From an uncultured Acetatifactor sp. (GTDB taxonomy: Bacteria; Bacillota; Clostridia; Lachnospirales; Lachnospiraceae): a stretch of DNA of 64,000 nucleotides. Both the position numbers and the translations under genes were made by a program. The DNA lies in the NCBI GenBank assembly GCA_910577235.1, contig CAJTMX010000003.1, positions 20,620-84,619 on the forward strand. Reading direction: 5' to 3'. Position 1 is the stretch's first letter; each line of letters starts with the position of its first letter. Of this stretch, positions 54,017 through 61,964 are shown in pieces. The notes beneath the pieces were generated by a model. The model saw only the letters and a list, made by a program, of their open reading frames with translations, was not told the origin of the DNA and did not search any database.

Positions 54017-54693
54017 GGGTCCTTCCTCCTCTCCGCTGTCACGCTCAGCCTGCGCTCTCCCATATGCTGCAGCCCGGTCAGCACCGTGCAGAACAGCAGA
54101 TAGATCAGTCCCACCTCAATATACAGCGCCAACGGTTCATAGGTCCTGGCTACGATGCGCTGGGTGGCCATGAACATCTCCACCACTGTGATATTGGCCG
54201 CCAGAGATGTGTCCTTAACCATGCTGATCAGGGAGTTGGACAGAGGCGGAAAAGCGATACGAAACGCCTGGGGCAGTACTATTCTCCGCATGATCTGCAG
54301 ATAGCTCATACCCACACAGTACCCGGCCTCGATCTGTCCCTTGGGCACGGATTCCAGCGCCGCCCGCATAGTCTCCGCACAGTACGCCCCCTCATTGATA
54401 GAAAACACCAGCACCGCGCAGGGAAACGGATCTATAATGATTCCCAGACCCGGCAGACCATAGAAGATCACATAGAGCTGCACCAGCAGCGGCGTTCCCC
54501 TGACCACCCAGATATAGAAACGGCTGATCTGCTTTAACACCTTTACATTGGCAAACTGAATCATAGCCACCGCCACGGCGATCACCATGGCAAAAGAAAA
54601 TGACAGTACTGTCAACGGTATCGTCACTTTAATGCCCGGTATCAGGATTTTGGTAAAGGAATCTATGATGATCCCCAATAACCTTTCACTCAT
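53971..54693 (-). CDS. Polar amino acid (cystine-type) ABC permease
   Basis: A 240-residue HisMQ-type permease with five segments: start KVTIPLTVLSFSFAMVIAV, RGTPLLVQLYVIFYGLPG and the EAA region IEAGYCVGMSYLQIMRRIVLPQ. TcyL/TcyB-like. Single permease, so it probably forms a homodimer. First gene of the operon, preceded by promoter 54762-54790 and palindrome 54731-54747. Confidence 0.93.
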   Translation of the reverse strand: MSERLLGIIIDSFTKILIPGIKVTIPLTVLSFSFAMVIAVAVAMIQFANVKVLKQISRFYIWVVRGTPLLVQLYVIFYGLPGLGIIIDPFPCAVLVFSINEGAYCAETMRAALESVPKGQIEAGYCVGMSYLQIMRRIVLPQAFRIAFPPLSNSLISMVKDTSLAANITVVEMFMATQRIVARTYEPLALYIEVGLIYLLFCTVLTGLQHMGERRLSVTAERRKDPWYRHVISQSRFRRR

Positions 54694-54730
54694 TGTCTCG
54701 TATTACTCCCTTGTCGAATGCAAATCTATT

Positions 54731-54747
54731 CCTATGGAAATCATAGG
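54731..54747. promoter_or_regulatory. Operator-like palindrome in the importer leader
   Basis: Perfect inverted repeat CCTATG-gaaat-CATAGG between the -10 box and the permease start. It may bind a repressor that responds to sulfur or amino acid supply. Regulator not identified. Confidence 0.5.
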
Positions 54748-54761
54748 GTTTGACTTTATGA

Positions 54762-54790
54762 AGTATACCATCATATTGGAAATATGGCAA
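54762..54790 (-). promoter_or_regulatory. Promoter of the amino acid importer operon
   Basis: TTGCCA (54785-54790), 17-bp spacer, TATACT (54762-54767) on the minus strand, 69 bp before the permease start. Confidence 0.72.
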
Positions 54791-54824
54791 ATACTTTTCT
54801 CGTATGTTCCGACATGCACCCGGA

Positions 54825-55904
54825 CTAACAGATCCGAAAACCGTACCGGATATCCTTTGCGGCGTCTATGTGATAGGGTGGCTCAGGCTGGGCACCCCAA
54901 CTGTCCCGTCCACCCAGGCCACGCACCGCACCCAGCACACAGAGTACGGTACGCCTGGCAGGTGGAAGTTCCTCCTGATGAGTGGCGTTCTCCAGCTCCA
55001 GAGCCGTGTAGGGCAGACAGGAGAACGCAAAGGGGGCATCCTCCATGCGGATCTCCAAGTAGTCCCCGTCGTTCCCACGGCCGCTTTGCAGAGCCAAGGG
55101 CCCCTTAGTCACATTGCTTGTGCCCACGCCCGGACGGACCCGCACCCATTTTGTCCCCATATGCATGCCGCAGTCCTGAGGCGCCAGATAGGGCGTCACC
55201 GGCAGACCTTCCACCTCGTAGATACCCGGCTCGCCTCCGGCCATGCGGTCGGGGTAAGTCTCCCCTGACAATCCCTCATAGGAGAAACCCTCCGCCAATG
55301 CAGGCAATATAAAGCGCATACCAAACACCGGCAGTTCAGGCAGCCCCTCCTGTCCGTGATAGTGTACCCTGACCAGGATCTGTCCCCTTGAGTCCACCCG
55401 GTAACTCACCTCCACCGTCGCCGCAGGCACGGTGACGGTGGCGTAGGTATAGACGATCTCCGCCGTACCGGCAGTTTCCGTCCCGTTATAGCGGTTATTG
55501 CCCGGAGGATCAGGCTGGTGTTTGTCCTCGCCGTCCACCAGAACCTTTGTCCCGGTACAGCGGATGAACTTATCCGCAGCCAGCCATATGCCGCTTCTCA
55601 AATGAAATCCATTGCCCCGGTCATTATCCGTCAGCGCGCGCCAAAAGGTAGGTGCAGGCCCCCGGTATATCCACTCCCGGCCGTTTTTTACCAGAGATTC
55701 CAGCCCTTTATCACCGTAGTTAAAAATATAGTCAAATCCCCGGCCGTGCAGCCCCAGCGTACAGTCTCCGTATACCACCCGCATCTTTGTCTCTGTCCCC
55801 ATATCAAGTGCGGCCTCTGCTGCCGCCGGGTTTTCCCATGCCTCTGCCCGCATTTGCGATGAGACATCCGCAATGCTCTTCCCGTCTCTATTGATATTTT
55901 CCAT
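54825..55904 (-). CDS. lacM: Beta-galactosidase small subunit (LacM-like)
   Basis: A 359-residue protein equal to domain 5 of LacZ, as in LacM of lactic acid bacteria (about 318 residues). It contains VVYGDCTLGLHGRGFDYIF, WIYRGPAPTFWRALTDNDRG and the C-terminal YLAPQDCGMHMGTKWVRV. An extra N-terminal arm of about 37 residues precedes the match. ATG at 55904 lies inside the lacL end with GTGAGG as ribosome site, a 17-bp overlap. It carries no catalytic Glu and needs LacL to make the active site. Last gene of its unit. Confidence 0.9.
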   Translation of the reverse strand: MENINRDGKSIADVSSQMRAEAWENPAAAEAALDMGTETKMRVVYGDCTLGLHGRGFDYIFNYGDKGLESLVKNGREWIYRGPAPTFWRALTDNDRGNGFHLRSGIWLAADKFIRCTGTKVLVDGEDKHQPDPPGNNRYNGTETAGTAEIVYTYATVTVPAATVEVSYRVDSRGQILVRVHYHGQEGLPELPVFGMRFILPALAEGFSYEGLSGETYPDRMAGGEPGIYEVEGLPVTPYLAPQDCGMHMGTKWVRVRPGVGTSNVTKGPLALQSGRGNDGDYLEIRMEDAPFAFSCLPYTALELENATHQEELPPARRTVLCVLGAVRGLGGRDSWGAQPEPPYHIDAAKDIRYGFRIC

Positions 55905-57933
55905 AATAATACCTCACTTCCTGCAATGCCGGTTTGGGTGTTCTGTCCGCGAACAGGATGCCGTTGCCGGAGAACTCATAGTCCGAGGGGCGATCCTCAA
56001 AATCTCCGCCGTAGCGCAGCACTTTTCTGCCCGTCACCTCATCCACCACCTCAATGGCCTGGTCCATATAGTCCCAGATAAAGCCGCCCTGATACATCTC
56101 AAATCTGTCCAGCAGATCCATATAGGATTTCATGCCGCCCATGGAATTGCCCATGTCATGCATATACTCACATAGCATAAAAGGCTTTTTCGGGGCGTCG
56201 GACAGATATTTGGCTATGCATTCCGGAGGGGTGTACATCTGGCTCTCCACATCCGAGATCCTGTCCCCGTACTCCCGGTTGTGGACCACACCCTCATAGT
56301 GCACCAGCCTGTCCGGGTCTCTCTCCTTGAAAAATTCATGCATGGCGGCTATATCCTCCCCTGCGAAGGATTCGTTGCCCAGAGACCACATCAGTATAGC
56401 CGTATGATTTTTAAATGTCTCAAAATGGGTTCTTGCCCGGTCCAGAACCGCCTCCCTCCAGGCGGGAAAGCTGCCCGGGATATTCCAGGAAGTTTCGTCT
56501 CCGCAGGGTTTCTGCCAGGAACCGTGAGTCTCCAGATTAGTCTCGGAGATCATGTAGATCCCATGGCGGTCACACAGATAATACCATGGAATCCGGTTGG
56601 GATAGTGGCTGGTGCGCACCGCGTTGATATGATTTTCCTCAAATATCCCAATATCCCGCTCCATATCCTGGGCCGTGATGACTCTGCCCCCTGCAGCGCT
56701 CCATTCGTGGCGGTTCACCCCGGTAAAGACCAGCCGTCTGCCATTTAAACGTATCACCTTGTCTACGATCTCGATTCGCCGGAATCCTATGTCGTAGGGC
56801 ACCAACTCCAAAATCTCGTCTTTCGGCCCAAACAGCGTCAGCAGCAGCCGGTAAAGGCAGGGGTTGTGATTGTCCCAGGCCGTCACGCGGCCCAGCTGCT
56901 GCGGCTCCATGCGTATGCTGCGCGCGGCAGGGAGAGTAACGGACCAAAGCCGCTGCCCGTCTTTATCCTGCAGGGATATTCCCACCCGGTAAGAGCCTTT
57001 GGCATTCTCCTCCATACCAAGCGCCGTGGAGCGGGGCACGTTTTCGCCGATCCAGAGGGCGGCAGCGCCGTCCCCCTCCAGCGCGGCGGCAGCCTCCCCC
57101 CAGGCGTCAATCCGCAGTTCCAGCTCCAGGCTGCCGGTGACGTTGTCCTCATGCAGTCTGGGTTTGGCCCACATATCCTCCACATGCAGCCGGGGCCGGG
57201 CGTACAGATATACGCTCCTAAAGATACCGAAGAAACGAAAGAAATCCTGATCTTCCAGATAACTTGCGGTGCTGCGCTTATGCACCTCCACCGCCAGCAC
57301 ATTGCCCTTCTCCCGGATGTAGGGGGTCAGATCAAACTCCGAGGGGGTAAAGCTGTCCTCCGCATAGCCGATGAACTGGCCGTTCAACCACAGATACATC
57401 GCCTGCTCCACGCCCTCAAAGCATATCCTTATAGGCTTGCCACGCAGCGGCGGGGCCAGATCAAAAATTTTCACATAGGAACCCACCGGATTATAGGATG
57501 CCTGGCTAAAACAGCCGTCTCCCTCCCAGGCCGCCGGGCCGCAGGATTCCCCACATTTGTCCGCCCCGTCGGTCTCTCCGCAGGGCCAGGTTCCCTCTAT
57601 CGTACAGGCCGGGCGCCGGAACATTTTTCCCTCCCAAGGATACATCACATTGATATAATGTATCTTGTCATAACCCGCCATCTCGATATGCCGGGGCACG
57701 GAAATGCTGTCCCATCCCGTCCTGTCGCAGTCCTCCCGGTAAAATTCTGCCGGCCTGCTGCCCGCGTTCACGGAAAAGCAGAACTGCCATTCCCCGTCCA
57801 GGCACTGCCGCAGCGTAAAATCCTCCGCCGCCATGCTATCCTGATCCACATAATACTTATGGTCGCTGTGAGCCACAGCCTGCCCTACCCGGAACACCCG
57901 GGGATCGTCCAGCCATCTGATATCTGCCTGCAT
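55888..57933 (-). CDS. lacL: Beta-galactosidase large subunit (LacL-like, GH2)
   Basis: A 681-residue GH2 protein with sugar-binding domain, Ig-like domain and catalytic barrel. Acid/base Glu in MWSLGNESFAG (about 519) and nucleophile Glu in FMLCEYMHDMGNS (about 586). It ends right after ADRTPKPALQEVRYYYGKYQ, the end of the barrel, as LacL does. Start at 57933 with AGGAGGG. About 50 residues longer than LacL of lactobacilli, mostly a Cys/Gly-rich loop near residue 115-150. No signal peptide, so it cleaves imported galactosides. Confidence 0.93.
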   Translation of the reverse strand: MQADIRWLDDPRVFRVGQAVAHSDHKYYVDQDSMAAEDFTLRQCLDGEWQFCFSVNAGSRPAEFYREDCDRTGWDSISVPRHIEMAGYDKIHYINVMYPWEGKMFRRPACTIEGTWPCGETDGADKCGESCGPAAWEGDGCFSQASYNPVGSYVKIFDLAPPLRGKPIRICFEGVEQAMYLWLNGQFIGYAEDSFTPSEFDLTPYIREKGNVLAVEVHKRSTASYLEDQDFFRFFGIFRSVYLYARPRLHVEDMWAKPRLHEDNVTGSLELELRIDAWGEAAAALEGDGAAALWIGENVPRSTALGMEENAKGSYRVGISLQDKDGQRLWSVTLPAARSIRMEPQQLGRVTAWDNHNPCLYRLLLTLFGPKDEILELVPYDIGFRRIEIVDKVIRLNGRRLVFTGVNRHEWSAAGGRVITAQDMERDIGIFEENHINAVRTSHYPNRIPWYYLCDRHGIYMISETNLETHGSWQKPCGDETSWNIPGSFPAWREAVLDRARTHFETFKNHTAILMWSLGNESFAGEDIAAMHEFFKERDPDRLVHYEGVVHNREYGDRISDVESQMYTPPECIAKYLSDAPKKPFMLCEYMHDMGNSMGGMKSYMDLLDRFEMYQGGFIWDYMDQAIEVVDEVTGRKVLRYGGDFEDRPSDYEFSGNGILFADRTPKPALQEVRYYYGKYQ

Positions 57934-58053
57934 TATTTGCCCTCCTAAAACTTTACATTCTAATAGCATTCCAGGGATTCAGCCACAGTGACAATCTCGG
58001 AGGTATCAACACTCTCCATGATTGCCGTTGCCAGTATGGTAGAATCTCCGCCG

Positions 58054-61000
58054 CTACTCTTTCCAGTCCTCAACCCGTTCCTTGCTGGAGGCAGTGGCCT
58101 TGGTCATCTGCCAGACGATCTCACTGAAATATCTGGGGGGGATATCTTTCAGGGGCAGTTGTTTTTCCCCCTTAGCCTCGTCATAGCAATAAGATCCTCT
58201 CTCCACCGAACCGGCTTTGTAAAAGCGCACGTCATATACGGTGATCTCCTCTCCGCCCATACTGCCGCTGCCCACGAAACTGCCGGAAAAATGCAGCTCC
58301 GCTCCCAGTCCCACGGAAGCGTCCTCCCGGTAATAGGTATCAAAGCAGCCTGCATCCTGCACGGAACCCCGGTACCACCCCAGCGCCGTCAGCTTGCCTC
58401 CCAGAGACAGATCGTTTAGAACCATGCCTCCAAATCGCTCCAGGCTATCGGACTTCTGCTCCTCGGGCGTGATATAGTAGACCGCTCTGCCCAGCTGCTC
58501 GATGGGCTGGGTGATCTCATAGTCCTCCAGCTGCTGTTTCCAGGCCTCCAAGCTCTCCCTGGTCAGTTCTATGGGATGTACCAGACCGATCTGTGCCTGT
58601 CTGAGCATCGGTTTTGGCGATGCCCCTGCCTGCGATCCCGGCACATCCTCCGACGGCTCCTCTGGTTTTGATGCTGACACATCCTCTGACGATGTCTCCG
58701 GCAGGATATACTCCTCCTCATCCTCCGTGTTAAAGGAACCGTCCTCCATATAGCGGAAACTCTGAATCAGCCTGTGATCCTCATAGATTCCCCACACCAG
58801 ACCGATGGCAAACCGGTGCATGATGGGATTGCGTACAAACAGTTCCCGCCACGCCGAAACGCTCCACAGGCGTTCCGAGGACAGGGCCAGTTCCAGCCGC
58901 TGTTTCTGGCTGGTGACAGTGGCCTTCATCTGCTTTTTCATCTCCTTAAATTCCCCATAGGCTGCCGCCGCCTTTGCCTCATCGTCTCTGGCTCCGGGGG
59001 CGGGCATGTTTTTCAGCTTTTTGCCGTTCTCGTCAAAGACCTCCACCTCCAGAGCCGGAGTGATGGTCACGGTAAAGCTGCGGCTGCCATAGTCAAAACG
59101 TCGCTCCATGTTATCGTCAAAGCCCAGACTGGGCACGATCTTATCCTCCAGCTGTTCCCTTGTCAGCCCCAACTGGCCGGCGGCAAACTCCAGCGCCTGG
59201 CCCGCCGCCGTCTTGACCTGTTTGAATTTGAACTTCCGGGCGATGCCGTCCACGATCAGCAGCGCCTGGGGATGGGGATTTAATGCCAGCGCCTGCACCG
59301 CGTCCGCCGCAATGGCTCCCCTGGCATTCTGGGGCCATTCCTGGATCTGATGATGGAGCCTTTGAATGATATCGCTGCCGCCATGGATGGAGGCGGCAAA
59401 CAGCACCCAGCGTTTCTTGGCCTCCGCTCCGGCGCTCATCCACTTGTCAAAGAGCTCTCCCACATATACGGCCAGCTCCTGAGGCTCCAGATCCTCAGCC
59501 AGCAGAGCAGCGTCGGCACTGATACCCGGCCTTGTCATGGAACTGTAACAGAGCAGCAGAGCCTGGAGATATTCTTCCGCGGCCTGCTCCCCGCCCTTTC
59601 TGTGCACCGGGGAAAAGGCTGTCTCGTAAGCCCAGGCCAGAGTGCGTTTCTTGCCTCCTTTGTGGAGATTTTTCACCAGGTCTTCCCTTGCCAGAGCCGG
59701 GTTTACCTGTCCCGTGCCGCCCTCTCCCGCGTTTTCTCCGGAACCTTCCGCAGCAGCTTCATGTCCCAGCGCGGCATCCAGAAGAGTCCGTATCTTTGCG
59801 TTTTTCTCTTTTTCATAAAGGTTTTCCATGGCCTGCCTGTCCTGGGGCGTATTCCACTTCGCCAGCACCCGGATGCCCAGCTCCCTCTCCGACGCCTTTT
59901 TGGAGGAGAGCAGTTCCGTCACCTGGGTTCTCCAGCCCTGGCGTTCTACCAGCATCCGCTCCAACTCCTCCTTCACCAGCTTGGAGCCGTCCTGACTAAA
60001 GGAAAGTATCTGCTCCTGCCAGGCGTCCTTGCCCCTGGCGAACTCGGCCAGCGCCGCCTGGCAGCTTTCCCTGTTTTCCTCCGTCACCTGCAGATTGGCC
60101 CCGCTGCCGTACACCAGCAGCGCAAAATAGCGGCCGTAGGCCTCCGCCTCCGAAAGGGCTTCCACGGTCTCCTGGGTGCGCTGCGCCAAATACTGCTGGA
60201 AGATGGAAATACAGCTCTGGATAATGGCCTGCTTTTTGACCGTGTCATAGGTCGTATCCGTCATGAGCTTTATGACCTGAAGCTGCTGCGCCACTCCCAT
60301 CCCTGCCAGGGTCAGGCCTGAGAAAATGTGCCGCACTTCCAGTTCAAACTCCTCCTTTTGAGCCGGTTTTGCACTGAACCCTGTAAAGAAATAACTGTCT
60401 TGCAGCAATGCCATCACCACCATGCAGCGGCCATAGAACTCCTCATCGTGATAGGTTTGTACGTACTGTTCCAAAGACCCCCTGCCACCATATATGTATG
60501 CTCCATAGTAGGTCACGGGCAGTCGGTGTCTGACAGAATAGAGTGTTTGGAGATCCAATCTGCCTTCCAGATAATCCTTGCATTCCTGTGGGAAATTCCC
60601 CTTGGAGCTCAATAGATCCATCCATTTCTTTTTCTGCTCCTCCGCTTTTTCCAACACTTCCTCCTGGTACATCGCAGGATCTTCCTCCTTCATGACCTGG
60701 GCCATCTTTGCCGCCGTCATATACTCCGCGCCCCGATAGCACTCCAGAAAAGCGGAGGGGTGCTTATGCAGTTGTACCCGCAATATCTTTTTGCCGTACT
60801 CTTCCTTGAAGTCCGTGATGTTGTTCCAGTTATCCTTTTGTAACTCCCGGGCCACCCAGGCAAGCAGATCTGGGCTGGGGATTCCGAACAGATCATCCCA
60901 GTCTCCCCCCGTTCGGCCCATCTCCCCGCGGGGGTCCAGCGCACAAAATACCGACAGCATCAGCTTCGGCTCGATGGCACAGCAGGTTATCGCTACATGA

Positions 61001-61839
61001 TGCAGCTGCTGGGAAAGCATGTAGTTGACAAAAGCGCACCCACCGGCCAGCATAAACAGGGGTCTGTCCATGACTCTGCCGGGAGCGCCTGGAATAACAG
61101 CCTGAAACATCGCCTCTTTCAGCAATTTTTCATACTCTTCCATCCAGGCAGCGTCCTCCAGGGGTTCCCTGCCACCCAATAGTTTTCGGATTCCTCCCAG
61201 AACGCCGCCCTCGTCAGTGGATTGAGAATATTTTTTACGAAAATTCTCTGCGGACGCTATGCTGTCGTAATTCATTTGGAACAACGCCGTCAGCAATATA
61301 AGCCGCTCGCCTATATAGCCGCTCTCATATTCCCGCAGCGCCTGCCGGACGGTTTCGGGAAGACCCCCGGCATGTTGTTTCAGCGCGTTGAACATATGCC
61401 GGGACATAAAATAGGAATAGCGATTGCACCAGCTAAGACACGAGTTATATGTGTGATGGGCATATACAGCCACAATCTTGTACGAGTCAATCCGGATCTT
61501 TTTTGCCTCTATACTCTTGATTAATTCCCAAAATGTCTGATACTCCTGGCCCACGCACTGAAAGCAGGTGTGAGAACCCAGAGCATACAACAGATTAAAT
61601 AGCCTCACCGCCTGGTCATACTGCTTTCTCTTCAAATAATCCCCCAGCAGTTTTGTCACTGGCAGAGCTTTTTCCCGAGGTATGCCGCTCATATCCCGAA
61701 CCGTCATCTCCGCCAGGATTTCCTCTCCCACCTCTCCTTTCAGATACTTCTCCGCAAGCTCCCGCTCGCCGTCCGTCAGCCCCAGCCCCTCCAGAGTATT
61801 TACCGTCTTTTCCGCCTGTGCCTCTTGTGCTCGTAACAT
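58054..61839 (-). CDS. DUF4132-domain protein (YehI/MolR-like)
   Basis: A 1,261-residue cytoplasmic protein. The first about 900 residues are mostly helical repeats. A C-terminal DUF4132 region (about 900-1260) has RRFDYGSRSFTVTITPALEVEV, WRELFVRNPIMHRFAIGLVWGIY and a closing ITVYDVRFYKAGS. A Ser/Glu/Pro-rich insertion lies at about 1070-1105. Relatives in E. coli (YehI, MolR) sit with SWIM, MoxR-ATPase and VWA genes. Here a SWIM gene is directly upstream. Function unknown. Start has GGGAGGT. Confidence 0.88.
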   Translation of the reverse strand: MLRAQEAQAEKTVNTLEGLGLTDGERELAEKYLKGEVGEEILAEMTVRDMSGIPREKALPVTKLLGDYLKRKQYDQAVRLFNLLYALGSHTCFQCVGQEYQTFWELIKSIEAKKIRIDSYKIVAVYAHHTYNSCLSWCNRYSYFMSRHMFNALKQHAGGLPETVRQALREYESGYIGERLILLTALFQMNYDSIASAENFRKKYSQSTDEGGVLGGIRKLLGGREPLEDAAWMEEYEKLLKEAMFQAVIPGAPGRVMDRPLFMLAGGCAFVNYMLSQQLHHVAITCCAIEPKLMLSVFCALDPRGEMGRTGGDWDDLFGIPSPDLLAWVARELQKDNWNNITDFKEEYGKKILRVQLHKHPSAFLECYRGAEYMTAAKMAQVMKEEDPAMYQEEVLEKAEEQKKKWMDLLSSKGNFPQECKDYLEGRLDLQTLYSVRHRLPVTYYGAYIYGGRGSLEQYVQTYHDEEFYGRCMVVMALLQDSYFFTGFSAKPAQKEEFELEVRHIFSGLTLAGMGVAQQLQVIKLMTDTTYDTVKKQAIIQSCISIFQQYLAQRTQETVEALSEAEAYGRYFALLVYGSGANLQVTEENRESCQAALAEFARGKDAWQEQILSFSQDGSKLVKEELERMLVERQGWRTQVTELLSSKKASERELGIRVLAKWNTPQDRQAMENLYEKEKNAKIRTLLDAALGHEAAAEGSGENAGEGGTGQVNPALAREDLVKNLHKGGKKRTLAWAYETAFSPVHRKGGEQAAEEYLQALLLCYSSMTRPGISADAALLAEDLEPQELAVYVGELFDKWMSAGAEAKKRWVLFAASIHGGSDIIQRLHHQIQEWPQNARGAIAADAVQALALNPHPQALLIVDGIARKFKFKQVKTAAGQALEFAAGQLGLTREQLEDKIVPSLGFDDNMERRFDYGSRSFTVTITPALEVEVFDENGKKLKNMPAPGARDDEAKAAAAYGEFKEMKKQMKATVTSQKQRLELALSSERLWSVSAWRELFVRNPIMHRFAIGLVWGIYEDHRLIQSFRYMEDGSFNTEDEEEYILPETSSEDVSASKPEEPSEDVPGSQAGASPKPMLRQAQIGLVHPIELTRESLEAWKQQLEDYEITQPIEQLGRAVYYITPEEQKSDSLERFGGMVLNDLSLGGKLTALGWYRGSVQDAGCFDTYYREDASVGLGAELHFSGSFVGSGSMGGEEITVYDVRFYKAGSVERGSYCYDEAKGEKQLPLKDIPPRYFSEIVWQMTKATASSKERVEDWKE

Positions 61840-61964
61840 ATTTACCTCCCTATTATAATATTTTAATATCCCTATGATTTCTTCTCTACTGCAGATATTG
61901 ATCAGTGCGTCTCCCGGGAATCGTTTGGATTTCTTTCCGACAATGGTTCAGCGTCCGGGGTGAT

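Noticed and set aside
55888..55904. A frameshift inside a single lacZ
   Set aside because: The second gene has its own ribosome site and ATG, and the domain 4 equivalent is missing cleanly, as in LacL/LacM. A simple frameshift would leave that domain present.
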